The notes below the pieces were generated by a model, which saw only the letters and a list, made by a program, of their open reading frames with translations, had not been told where the DNA came from and searched no databases. DNA of 64,000 nucleotides from an uncultured Candidatus Melainabacteria bacterium (GTDB lineage: Bacteria > Cyanobacteriota > Vampirovibrionia > Gastranaerophilales > Gastranaerophilaceae). The stretch covers positions 1 to 64,000 of the forward strand of contig CAKVCZ010000004.1 of the NCBI GenBank assembly GCA_934726055.1. The letters are read 5' to 3'. Position 1 is the stretch's first letter; the number at the start of each line of letters is the position of its first letter. Below, in pieces: positions 18,511 through 27,057 of the stretch. A program made the position numbers and the translations under genes.

Positions 18511-19337
18511 AATTCCTCTGATAATTTTCCTAATTCTTCTATGGATAGATTTTCTCCGCGTGTATTTTCACTTAAATTAAGTTTAGTTAAAGCTTTTTGA
18601 ACGTTGTTTTTATCAAATCCTCCGTTTACAAGTGCATTTTTAATATTTTTTCTGCGTTGTCCGAATGCGGCTTTGATTGTTTTTCTAAAATGGGTATAAT
18701 CAGAAAGTTGTAATTTTGGTGTATCTTTAACTGTTAATTTTACCAGTGCAGAGGTTACTTTAGGTGAAGGATAAAAACTTCTTTGTCCTACTGATCTTAA
18801 AAATGTACAATCTGCCCAAAATTGCGAAAGAATTGTTAATAGTCCATATTGTTTCCCTTGTGATTTTTCTGTTGCTACAATCCTTCTTGCAACTTCTTCT
18901 TGCACCATAAGTATAATTTCTGATATGCAAGCTCTGTTTTTGTTTGTTAAATCATCAATTTCTCCAAGTAAATGTGCTAAAATAGGGCTTGTTATGTAGT
19001 ATGGTATATTTGCAACTACCTTTATTTTTTTTCCGTTCGCAAGTTCTGAAATATCTGTTTTTAAAATATCTTTGTGAATAATGGTTAAATTTTGTGATTC
19101 TAATTTATTGAGTTCTTTTATTGCATCTTCATCCAATTCAACAGCAATAACCTGTCCGGCATGTTTAACTAAAAGTTCTGTAAGGAATCCAACTCCCGGA
19201 CCAATTTCGAGTATTGTATCCTTTTCTGTTAAATGAGCATATTTTATTATGTCATTTAGCACATCTCCGTTTATTAAAAAATTTTGTCCGAGTCTTTTTT
19301 TTGTTCTAAAAAATTTTGCTCTTTGTAAATAATCCAT
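18495..19337 (-). CDS. rsmA: 16S rRNA (adenine1518-N6/adenine1519-N6)-dimethyltransferase
   Basis: RsmA (KsgA) dimethylates two adenines of helix 45 in 16S rRNA. The 280-residue protein has KRLGQNFLINGDVL, the SAM motif LEIGPGVGFLTELL, the catalytic N-I-P-Y (VANIPYYITSPI) and RSFYPSPKVTSALV. It begins the minus-strand run, divergent from the glutamate-cysteine ligase gene. The rsmA-ispE pairing is common in bacteria. Confidence 0.96.
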   Translation of the reverse strand: MDYLQRAKFFRTKKRLGQNFLINGDVLNDIIKYAHLTEKDTILEIGPGVGFLTELLVKHAGQVIAVELDEDAIKELNKLESQNLTIIHKDILKTDISELANGKKIKVVANIPYYITSPILAHLLGEIDDLTNKNRACISEIILMVQEEVARRIVATEKSQGKQYGLLTILSQFWADCTFLRSVGQRSFYPSPKVTSALVKLTVKDTPKLQLSDYTHFRKTIKAAFGQRRKNIKNALVNGGFDKNNVQKALTKLNLSENTRGENLSIEELGKLSEELCKLK

Positions 19338-19419
19338 GTTATTAATTCCAATCTACTAATATATAATAATACAAACAGGTAAATGTTTTTAATTTTTTAT
19401 TTTGTAATCTTATTAATGT

Positions 19420-19425
19420 TATAAT
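19420..19425 (+). promoter_or_regulatory. -10 box for the glutamate-cysteine ligase gene
   Basis: A perfect TATAAT lies 25 bases before the GTG start, with AAGGA between. No good -35 hexamer is visible at 16-18 bases upstream, so this is only a candidate promoter in the 112-base divergent gap. Confidence 0.4.
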
Positions 19426-19449
19426 AAGTATCGAGAAGGAATATTAATC

Positions 19450-20778
19450 GTGGTTAATTTTGTTGAAAAGAAGTTAGAGATAAATGAAATAAGAAAAGTT
19501 TTTACATCCGGAATAAAGGTTTCAAAAGAAGATTTTAAAGTGGGAATGGAATATGAACGTTTACCCATAGATATAGAAACAAATCAATCGGCAAAATATT
19601 ACGGAATAAATGGTATATGTGAGTTTTTAAGATTATATGCAAGAAATGAAAATTGGGATTATTTATTAGACGAAGAAAATATTATAGGTCTGAAACAACT
19701 TCATAATACAATCACATTAGAACCAGGTTTACAAATGGAATTGAGTATAGAACCTCAAAAAACAATTCAAGAACTTGAAAATTGCATAAAAGATTTTGAT
19801 AATGGATTAATTCCACTTTTTGAAGAATTTGGTATAAAACTTTCTGCGTATGGAATTTACCCTGATACCACTTATAAAAATATAAAGCTTTTACCAAAAA
19901 GACGATATTCTGTTATGGCAAGTTATTTATGGGGCATTCTATCAGATGTAATGATGCGAGAAACTGCGGGCATTCAGGCATGTTTTGATTTTGATTCGGA
20001 AGAAGATGCCATGAAAAAATTTAGAGTTGCAAATATGTTGGTGCCGATAGCAGCTGCAATGTTTGCAAATTCACCAATAAGAGGTGGTGTTGATACAGGG
20101 TATAAATCATTTAGAGCTCTATCATGGCTTAATACAGATAATGACAGATGTGGTTTTGCAACTGATTTTGACAAAGATATGTCTTTTAATGATTACATAG
20201 AAAGAGTTTTAGATGTTCCTTTAATTATGCTTATGCGTGATGATAGAGTTTATCCGATAAGTAAAAATTTGACAATGCATCAATTTATTGATAACGGGTA
20301 TTCAGGGTTAACCGCAGATATTGATGATTTTAAATTGGCATCAAACTTTTATTTCCCTGAAGTCAGATTACGTAAGTTTATTGAAATAAGAAATCAAGAT
20401 TGTGTAGGTAATGGCTTACAGTATGCGTTGCTTGCTTTTTATAAAGGTATAATGTATTCCCAGAACGAATTAAATTCTGTAGATGAATATTTATCAAAGT
20501 TTAAACAAAAAGATTATAATGAATTACGATATAATGTTCCAAAATTGGCAATGAATGCGAAACTTGGTAAAACTTTAGTGAAAGATATTGCTAAAACGTT
20601 AATTGCAATTTCAAAAGACGGATTAAAAAATCAATGTTGCGGCGAAGAGGAATATTTAGGACCCTTAGAAGAGCTTGTATTGCAAGGTTTTTGTCCTGCT
20701 GATATAATTCTAAAAAATTGGTACGGTTCTTGGAATAAAGATGTTACTAAATTGATTGAATATACTTCTTGTAAGTAA
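19450..20778 (+). CDS. gshA: Glutamate-cysteine ligase, plant/cyanobacterial (GCS2) type
   Basis: A 442-residue ATP-dependent ligase of the GCS2 family, which joins glutamate and cysteine to gamma-glutamylcysteine, the first step of glutathione synthesis. Visible motifs are VGMEYERLPID (substrate and Mg binding), ITLEPGLQMELSIEPQKTI, RRYSVMASYLWG, MMRETAGIQACFDF (internal family signature) and FPEVRLRKFIEIRNQD. The start is GTG with an AAGGA site. A glutathione synthetase gene is not in the window. In EgtA-type relatives the same fold feeds ergothioneine synthesis, so the end product is not certain. Confidence 0.9.
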   Translation: MVNFVEKKLEINEIRKVFTSGIKVSKEDFKVGMEYERLPIDIETNQSAKYYGINGICEFLRLYARNENWDYLLDEENIIGLKQLHNTITLEPGLQMELSIEPQKTIQELENCIKDFDNGLIPLFEEFGIKLSAYGIYPDTTYKNIKLLPKRRYSVMASYLWGILSDVMMRETAGIQACFDFDSEEDAMKKFRVANMLVPIAAAMFANSPIRGGVDTGYKSFRALSWLNTDNDRCGFATDFDKDMSFNDYIERVLDVPLIMLMRDDRVYPISKNLTMHQFIDNGYSGLTADIDDFKLASNFYFPEVRLRKFIEIRNQDCVGNGLQYALLAFYKGIMYSQNELNSVDEYLSKFKQKDYNELRYNVPKLAMNAKLGKTLVKDIAKTLIAISKDGLKNQCCGEEEYLGPLEELVLQGFCPADIILKNWYGSWNKDVTKLIEYTSCK

Positions 20779-20896
20779 TTTAACATTCCTTTTGCTGCAA
20801 AAAGGTTTCCAAAAATCACGCTCCGAGTTGCGTTTATAATTTTTAATTTTATTTTCAGCATGAGCATGCTATGAATTACTTTTGAATTTAATAGTC

Positions 20897-20924
20897 TTGA
20901 TTTTTTTCTTATAAGTGCTATAAA
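20897..20924 (+). promoter_or_regulatory. Promoter of the hydrogenase operon
   Basis: TTGATT, a 16-base spacer and TATAAA lie about 30 bases before the start codon. A strong Shine-Dalgarno (AAGGAG) follows. It is a good match to a housekeeping sigma-70-type promoter. Confidence 0.6.
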
Positions 20925-20954
20925 ATTAAAATAAGTATTCTTAAGGAGATTGTA

Positions 20955-21212
20955 ATGGAAAAAATAAAAGTTGAAGTTTGTGTTGGCACAACTTGCTTTG
21001 TTATGGGTGGTGCAAATTTACAAGAACTACAATCTCTTTTACCAAGAAAATATGGAGAACAAGTTGATGTTTCTTGTATTCCGTGTTTAGAACTTTGTTC
21101 AATTGGTGATGGTTATTCAAAAGCTCCGTTTGTAAAAGTAAATAATGAAGTTATTGATGATGCTTCAATTGAAAAAGTTGTAGATAAAATAAACGGAATA
21201 CTAAATAAATAG
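20955..21212 (+). CDS. Thioredoxin-like [2Fe-2S] ferredoxin (NuoE/HndA-type domain)
   Basis: An 85-residue protein with the four-cysteine pattern of thioredoxin-like [2Fe-2S] domains: C9-x4-C14 (CVGTTC), then CIPCLELC around residues 48-55. In NuoE/HoxE/HndA proteins this domain carries the N1a-type cluster. Here it is a stand-alone small protein encoded 19 bases before a monomeric [FeFe]-hydrogenase, so it is probably its electron donor or a regulatory partner. Shine-Dalgarno AAGGAG precedes the ATG. Confidence 0.85.
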   Translation: MEKIKVEVCVGTTCFVMGGANLQELQSLLPRKYGEQVDVSCIPCLELCSIGDGYSKAPFVKVNNEVIDDASIEKVVDKINGILNK

Positions 21213-21231
21213 CATTATTGGAAAACTTATT

Positions 21232-22686
21232 ATGAATAATAACGGTCAAGCAATTCATTTAAAAAAAGAAATATTAGTTAGATTGATAAAAGCATTTTTT
21301 TCGGATAATTTTGAAGAAAATACTCGATTAATTCCTTACGATATGCGTCCAAAAGGAGCTGAAGTCCCATATAGATGTTGTATTTATAAAGAACGTGCAA
21401 TTATCAAAGATAGAGAAATTGCAGGATTAGGATTTCAAATAGAAGATGATGATGAGTTAACTTCCCTAATCACGTATGCAAAACGTGCAATTGAAAGAGA
21501 AGAAATTGATAATAAAAATTTAACAGTATTACAAGCGGCTTGCAAAGGTTGTGTACCGAGTCAGATTCACGTAACAGATTTGTGTCAGGGGTGTGTTGCA
21601 AGACCTTGCCAAAGAGCTTGTAAATTTGGTGCAATAACCGTTGAAAACGGAAAATCAAAAGTCGATTCAAAAAAATGTAAAAAATGTAAAATGTGTATAG
21701 CTGCTTGTCCATACAATGCAATAGTAAAAGTTACTGTTCCGTGCGAAGAATCTTGTCCTGTTGGGGCAATAGAAAAAGATGAACAAGGTTTTGCACGAAT
21801 AGATTACGAAAAATGTATTAATTGCGGAAGGTGTATTTCGGCATGCCCGTTTGGTGCGGTGCATGAAAAAAGTCAGATTATTGATATATTGAAAACGATG
21901 AAGTCTGACACAAAATTAATAGCATTAATAGCTCCATCAATTGCTGGACAATTTCCGGGAACTATTTATCAAATAAAATCTGCAATTAAAAAGGCAGGTT
22001 TTGATGATGTGTATGAAGTTGCTCAAGGTGCAGATATTACAGCAAAAAATGAAGCTAAAGAATTTTTAGAACGAATGGATTTGGGAAAACCGTTTATGAC
22101 AACATCATGTTGTGCCGGTTATAATCAGTTAATAAAAAAACATTTACCGGAGATAAAGCCATTTGTATCTGATACAAAAACACCGCTTTATTACACAGCA
22201 GAAATAGTAAAAAATAAATATCCTGAAGCGAAGCTGTTATTTGTAAGTCCTTGTGTTGCAAAAAGAACGGAAGTTTTTGATAATCCAAACATTGATTATG
22301 TAATGAGTATGGAAGAATTGGGAGCATTGTTTATTGCAAAGAATATAGAAATACTAAAATGTGAGGAAGAAAAATTTGAGGTAGAAAGTTCAAAACAAGG
22401 CAGAAATTTTGGTGTTTTGGGTGGGGTGTCCGAATCTGTAAAAAAAGTTTTACCAAATGAAGAAATTGTGAAACCTTGTATTGTGAGCGGATTGAATAAA
22501 GATACAATAAAAAAACTAAGAAGTTTTGCTCAAAATAAGAAATGTGATGATAATTGTAATTTGGTAGAAGTAATGTGTTGTGATGGAGGTTGTATTACAG
22601 GAAATGCAACAATAAACAATCCAAAAATTGCAAAAAATCTACTAAATGAATTGTTAAATAAAAGTAACGATATTGAAAAATTGTAA
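21232..22686 (+). CDS. Monomeric [FeFe]-hydrogenase with N-terminal 4Fe-4S clusters
   Basis: A 484-residue protein. The N-terminal half has cysteine sets for several 4Fe-4S clusters (C118-C130 region, C149-C159, C171-C175 and C195-C205). The C-terminal half carries the H-cluster motifs. L1 is TSCCAGY (residues 291-297, with Ala where TSCCP has Pro), L2 is SPCVAK (C341) and L3 is EVMCCDGGCITG, which fits ExMxCxxGCxxG with C450 and C454. C293 would be the proton-relay Cys and C294 a cluster ligand. The enzyme reversibly reduces protons to H2. The Pro-to-Ala change and the ferredoxin-rich N-terminus resemble group B enzymes (inference). The maturases HydE, HydF and HydG are not in the window. 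Confidence 0.9.
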   Translation: MNNNGQAIHLKKEILVRLIKAFFSDNFEENTRLIPYDMRPKGAEVPYRCCIYKERAIIKDREIAGLGFQIEDDDELTSLITYAKRAIEREEIDNKNLTVLQAACKGCVPSQIHVTDLCQGCVARPCQRACKFGAITVENGKSKVDSKKCKKCKMCIAACPYNAIVKVTVPCEESCPVGAIEKDEQGFARIDYEKCINCGRCISACPFGAVHEKSQIIDILKTMKSDTKLIALIAPSIAGQFPGTIYQIKSAIKKAGFDDVYEVAQGADITAKNEAKEFLERMDLGKPFMTTSCCAGYNQLIKKHLPEIKPFVSDTKTPLYYTAEIVKNKYPEAKLLFVSPCVAKRTEVFDNPNIDYVMSMEELGALFIAKNIEILKCEEEKFEVESSKQGRNFGVLGGVSESVKKVLPNEEIVKPCIVSGLNKDTIKKLRSFAQNKKCDDNCNLVEVMCCDGGCITGNATINNPKIAKNLLNELLNKSNDIEKL

Positions 22687-22781
22687 TGATTTTTGCATTA
22701 ATTACAATATTTTTGTGTTATGATATTTTTGTATATATATTGGATATCTTGTAAACAAGGAACCTAGAGGATTATTTTTTA

Positions 22782-24590
22782 ATGTATAAATGTAAATTAA
22801 AAGAAAAAATTGAAAAATTAAAGACATTTTTAATGAATCAGAGATTTGTTATAAACTATGGTAGAATGTGGACGTATGTAAAACCGGTATGGTTCAGAGC
22901 TTTGTTGTCTGTGTTAATATGTGTTCCAATAGGTTCTTTAGATGCCGTTATTGCATTGGCATTAAAACCATATATGGATTTAGTAATGGTTGAAAAATCA
23001 ATTTCTTCTCCATGGTATATTCCTTTAGGAATTGTCGCATTTACATCCATTCAAGGTGGTCTAAAATATTTATCAGCATATTTATCTACTTGGGTTGGCG
23101 GTAAAATTACAAATGGTTTAAAAGCCGATTTATTCCGAAAGCTATTAACTTTTGAAACAGCGTTTTACGATAATAAGAATTCCGGTGAAATTGTATTTCA
23201 ATTCAATAATATGGCAGATTCAGCTTGTGTTGGATTGTTAGATAATTTAAGTGTATTTGTCCAAAGAATTTGTTCGTCCATATCTCTGGTTTGTGTATTA
23301 TTTTATAATTCATGGCAATTAGCATTGATTGCAGTGGTTGTTTTAGGTTGTGCTTTTGCTCCGGTTGCGAAAATACAACAAAGAATCAAGAGTGTTATGG
23401 AAAAGACAGTGGTTGCAGATGCTGCTATTATTACTGAATATAATGAGGTCTTTGCGGGAAATAAAACAGTTATTTCTTATAACTTAGAAAAATCTGAAGC
23501 AGGTAAGTTTGACTGGATACTTAAAAATGTGTTTAACTTGAGAATAAAGATGGTGCAACGTACTCAGTGGTTATCTCCAATGATGCATGTAATTGTATCC
23601 ATTGGTATTGCTTTAGCAATTGCGTACGGTTCACATTTAATAATGACAAATAAAATAACAGCAGGTAATTTTGTGTCATTTATTACGGCATTGATATTAC
23701 TTTATACTCCTGTTAAAAGTATTGGGAATAACATAAATGCAGTTCAATTTTCATTTTTTGCCATTGAGCAAATTTTTGGCATATTGGAATCAGAACCAAA
23801 TATCAAGAATTCTCCTGATGCAATTGAATTAAAAGAAAGTCCATCAACTATAAAATTTGAACATGTTAATTTCGAATATGTAGAAGGTGTTCCTGTATTA
23901 AAGGATATAAATTTAGAGGTAAAAAAAGGTCAGACAATTGCTTTGGTTGGAAATTCAGGTGGAGGAAAATCAACTATAGTAAATTTAATTCCTCGTTTTT
24001 ATGATATAAAATCCGGAGAAATTTCGATGGATGGCATAGATATAAGAAATTTAAAACTAGAATCTTTAAGACAGCAAATTGCAGTCGTATTTCAAGATAA
24101 TTTCTTATTTTCTGGTACAATTAGGGAAAATATAATGTTGGGAAATCCGTTTGCGACTGAAGACGATATGTATAAAGCAATAAAAATGGCATATTTGGAT
24201 GATTTTATTGCAGAACTTCAGGATGGAGTTGATACGCAAATCGGCGAACGAGGAATTTTATTGTCAGGCGGACAAAAGCAGCGTGTTGCGATTGCTAGAG
24301 CATTTTTAAAAGATGCACCGATAATTATTTTAGATGAAGCAACATCAGCACTTGATAATAAGGCAGAGGCTGTTGTTCAAAAGGCAATAGATAACTTAAT
24401 GAAAGATAAAACAGTTTTTGTAATTGCTCATAGATTATCTACAATTCAAAATGCAGATAAAATAGTTGTAATAAATCAGGGTGAAATTGTAGAAACAGGT
24501 ACACACGATGAATTGTTAAATATTCAAAATGGTGCATATAAATCTTTATACGATATGCAATTCAAACATCAGGAAAGAGGATTGGTTTAG
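22782..24590 (+). CDS. msbA: MsbA-like ABC exporter (lipid A-core/lipid flippase family)
   Basis: A 602-residue half-transporter with a fused membrane domain (about 35-340, six helices) and an ATPase domain (about 365-600). The ATPase shows Walker A GNSGGGKST, signature LSGGQKQRV, Walker B IIILDEATSALD and the H-loop AHRLSTI. The closest function by similarity is MsbA, flipping lipid A-core across the inner membrane, and lpxK elsewhere in the window supports lipid A. Other type I exporters look alike, so the substrate is inferred. It comes just before the surface-sugar cassette. Confidence 0.8.
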   Translation: MYKCKLKEKIEKLKTFLMNQRFVINYGRMWTYVKPVWFRALLSVLICVPIGSLDAVIALALKPYMDLVMVEKSISSPWYIPLGIVAFTSIQGGLKYLSAYLSTWVGGKITNGLKADLFRKLLTFETAFYDNKNSGEIVFQFNNMADSACVGLLDNLSVFVQRICSSISLVCVLFYNSWQLALIAVVVLGCAFAPVAKIQQRIKSVMEKTVVADAAIITEYNEVFAGNKTVISYNLEKSEAGKFDWILKNVFNLRIKMVQRTQWLSPMMHVIVSIGIALAIAYGSHLIMTNKITAGNFVSFITALILLYTPVKSIGNNINAVQFSFFAIEQIFGILESEPNIKNSPDAIELKESPSTIKFEHVNFEYVEGVPVLKDINLEVKKGQTIALVGNSGGGKSTIVNLIPRFYDIKSGEISMDGIDIRNLKLESLRQQIAVVFQDNFLFSGTIRENIMLGNPFATEDDMYKAIKMAYLDDFIAELQDGVDTQIGERGILLSGGQKQRVAIARAFLKDAPIIILDEATSALDNKAEAVVQKAIDNLMKDKTVFVIAHRLSTIQNADKIVVINQGEIVETGTHDELLNIQNGAYKSLYDMQFKHQERGLV

Positions 24591-24608
24591 TTAATAAAAC
24601 AAGTGTCA

Positions 24609-24637
24609 TTGCATTTTGAGTATTTTCATTGTATTAT
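24609..24637 (+). promoter_or_regulatory. Promoter of the dideoxysugar cassette
   Basis: TTGCAT, a 17-base spacer and TATTAT lie about 48 bases before rfbF. GGAG precedes the rfbF start. Spacing is optimal for a sigma-70-type promoter. Confidence 0.55.
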
Positions 24638-24684
24638 CGTTTTGTAAATTTTAAATTTGTTTTAGATATTTTTATGGAGTAATA

Positions 24685-25458
24685 ATGAAAGTTTTAATTT
24701 TAGCAGGTGGTTTGGGTACTCGTTTATCGGAAGAAACAAAATTGATTCCTAAGCCAATGGTTGAAATCGGTGGTAAACCAATTATATGGCACATTATGAA
24801 AATTTATTCTCATTATGGTTTTAATGAGTTTATTATTCTTACTGGTTATAAATCGCACGTAATCAAAGATTATTTTGTTCACTATTATCAACAATATTCT
24901 GATATTACCGTAGATATGCTGAATAATTCTGTAGAAATTCATAAAATGAAAACTGAACCTTGGAAAGTTACTATGCTATATACAGGTCAAGATACTATGA
25001 CTGGTGGTAGAATTAAAAGAGCTCAGGAATACATCGGAAATGAACCATTTATGTTAACTTATGGCGATGGTGTGTCTGATGTTAACATTGACGAATTAAT
25101 AAAATGTCATAAATCTGCAGGAAAATATTGTACATTAACTTCAGTAAGACCTTCCGGTAGATTTGGTGCTTTAGATATTGATTCTAATGGTTCTATTAAT
25201 TCATTCCAAGAAAAACCGGATGGGGATGGTAACTGGATTAATGGCGGATTTATGGTCTGCGAACCTCAAGTATTTGACTATATCAAGGATGGAGATAGTA
25301 CCATTTTTGAAAGAAAGCCATTGGAAGCCTTAGCTAAAGATGGTCAATTAAATGCTCATAAACATAAGGGCTTTTGGAAACCAATGGATACGTTAAATGA
25401 TAAGAATACTCTAACAGATATGTGGATTTCTGGAAACGCTCCTTGGGTTGTATGGTAG
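24685..25458 (+). CDS. rfbF: Glucose-1-phosphate cytidylyltransferase
   Basis: RfbF makes CDP-glucose from CTP and glucose-1-phosphate, the entry step to CDP-3,6-dideoxyhexoses. The 257-residue protein begins KVLILAGGLGTRLSEETKLIPKPMVEIG with the nucleotide-binding loop and catalytic Lys. It has LTYGDGVSDVN (metal-binding Asp), RPSGRFGALD and FWKPMDTLNDK, as in Salmonella RfbF. It is the first gene of the cassette. Confidence 0.95.
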   Translation: MKVLILAGGLGTRLSEETKLIPKPMVEIGGKPIIWHIMKIYSHYGFNEFIILTGYKSHVIKDYFVHYYQQYSDITVDMLNNSVEIHKMKTEPWKVTMLYTGQDTMTGGRIKRAQEYIGNEPFMLTYGDGVSDVNIDELIKCHKSAGKYCTLTSVRPSGRFGALDIDSNGSINSFQEKPDGDGNWINGGFMVCEPQVFDYIKDGDSTIFERKPLEALAKDGQLNAHKHKGFWKPMDTLNDKNTLTDMWISGNAPWVVW

Positions 25459-25476
25459 ATTGGAGCCTGTTTTGCT

Positions 25477-27057
25477 ATGCCAATTCTATCAATATGTATT
25501 CCAACATATAACAGAGCTGAATATTTAAAAAAGGTTATTGATTCTATTGTAAATGACGAAACTTTTTTAAATACGTCTGATGTTGAATTGGTTATTTCAA
25601 ATAATTGCTCTAATGATTCGACAGATGACTTGTGTCGAATGTATAAAGAAAAGTTTCCGGAAAAAATAACATATATTTGCCAAACTGAGCCTATATATTC
25701 TGATGAACATATTTTTAAATGCACAGAATATGCAACCGGTGAATATACAAAATTAAACAATGATACTTTATGCTTTTGTAAGGGTGCAATTAAAAAAATT
25801 GTTGAATTAATAAAAAATAATTCCAACCAAGAAATATTCTTTTTAGCAAATGGAAATGGTAAAAAAGAAGGTAATTATATCTGCAATTCTTTTGATGAGT
25901 TGTTACAATCCGCAAGTTACAATATAACTTGGATTGGTGGTATGCTTGTTAAACGAGGCAAGTTTAACGAATTGGAAGATTATTTAAGATATCGCTATTT
26001 GCAGCTTTCTCAGATTGATATGTATGCAAGGTTTTTGGCAAAAGGTGATACTGTTTTTGTATGTAATGATTCAGGAATGTTTTCAGGTTTAACCGTAAAA
26101 AATAAAGGCGGTTATAATGTCGCAGAAATTTTTGGTCAGAATTATCTTAAAATTCTACGAGAATATCTTGATAAATCAAATGGTTTAACTCAAAAAACTT
26201 ATGAGGTTCAGAAAAAAGAAATTTTAAAATTTGTAGAAGAATATTATTTTGACTATAACCACAAGTATAATTTTAAGAAAACAGGCTATTTTAAATACAT
26301 TTTTAATAATTATTCAAAGAATTTTTATTTTTATTGGCATATTTTAATGGTAGCTTTAAAATTGATTTTAAAAACCATTATGCATATTGAAAAAAATGAA
26401 AATCAAAAATCGCTGATGATATTAAACAAGTTGAGAATTATTTTAAAAGGTCGTAGCACAAAGAATTATAGAAAATTATGGCGTAAACAGAATAAACATA
26501 ATTATACTTCACTAATTAGACAGCCATTGCACCAAAGAATTAAAGTCGGCAGATATACTTATGGCGAAATTGATGCACAGATTGATGGAGATTTTGGTGA
26601 TTTAGTCATAGGTGATTTTTGTTCAATTGCACACGGTGTTAATTTTATTGTGTCATCAGAGCACAATTATAAGGGATTATCAACATATCCGTTTAAGGTT
26701 ATGATGTTTGGGCAAAATAGCGAAGCTGTATCAAAGGGTGATATTATTGTAAAAGATGATGTATGGATTGGTTGTGGTGCTATAATATTATCTGGAGTAA
26801 CGATTGGACAGGGGGCAATTGTTTCTGCCGGAAGTGTTGTAACAAAGGATGTTCCACCTTATGCAATAGTTGGTGGTGTTCCTGCAAAAGTTTTAAAATA
26901 CAGGTTCGATTCTGAGATAATAGATGAGCTTGTTAAGTTCGATTATTCAAAATTGACGGAAGAAAAAGTAAAGTTATTAGGCGAAAAATTATATACAAAG
27001 CTTACTTTAGAAAATGTTAAAAATATATTAAAAGAAATTGAGGATAAGAATGTTTAA
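25477..27057 (+). CDS. Fusion: GT2 glycosyltransferase plus left-handed beta-helix acetyltransferase
   Basis: A 526-residue two-enzyme protein. Residues 1-260 are a GT-A family 2 glycosyltransferase: ILSICIPTYNRAEYLKKV, VISNNCSNDST and KLNNDT at the DxD position. Residues 260-345 form a basic linker. Residues 345-500 are a hexapeptide-repeat acetyltransferase of the CatB/Vat type, with VIGDFCSIAHGVNF, SSEHNYKG (likely catalytic His), VWIGCGAIILSGVTIG and VGGVPAKVLKYR. Its place inside the dideoxyhexose cassette suggests that it transfers and O-acetylates a sugar of the surface glycan. The asparagines before Asp at the DxD site are atypical. The 3' end overlaps rfbG by 8 bases. Confidence 0.82.
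   Translation: MPILSICIPTYNRAEYLKKVIDSIVNDETFLNTSDVELVISNNCSNDSTDDLCRMYKEKFPEKITYICQTEPIYSDEHIFKCTEYATGEYTKLNNDTLCFCKGAIKKIVELIKNNSNQEIFFLANGNGKKEGNYICNSFDELLQSASYNITWIGGMLVKRGKFNELEDYLRYRYLQLSQIDMYARFLAKGDTVFVCNDSGMFSGLTVKNKGGYNVAEIFGQNYLKILREYLDKSNGLTQKTYEVQKKEILKFVEEYYFDYNHKYNFKKTGYFKYIFNNYSKNFYFYWHILMVALKLILKTIMHIEKNENQKSLMILNKLRIILKGRSTKNYRKLWRKQNKHNYTSLIRQPLHQRIKVGRYTYGEIDAQIDGDFGDLVIGDFCSIAHGVNFIVSSEHNYKGLSTYPFKVMMFGQNSEAVSKGDIIVKDDVWIGCGAIILSGVTIGQGAIVSAGSVVTKDVPPYAIVGGVPAKVLKYRFDSEIIDELVKFDYSKLTEEKVKLLGEKLYTKLTLENVKNILKEIEDKNV

Noticed and set aside
22693..22724. TTGCAT...TATGAT as promoter of msbA
   Set aside because: The spacer is 20 bases, which is too long for a sigma-70 promoter.
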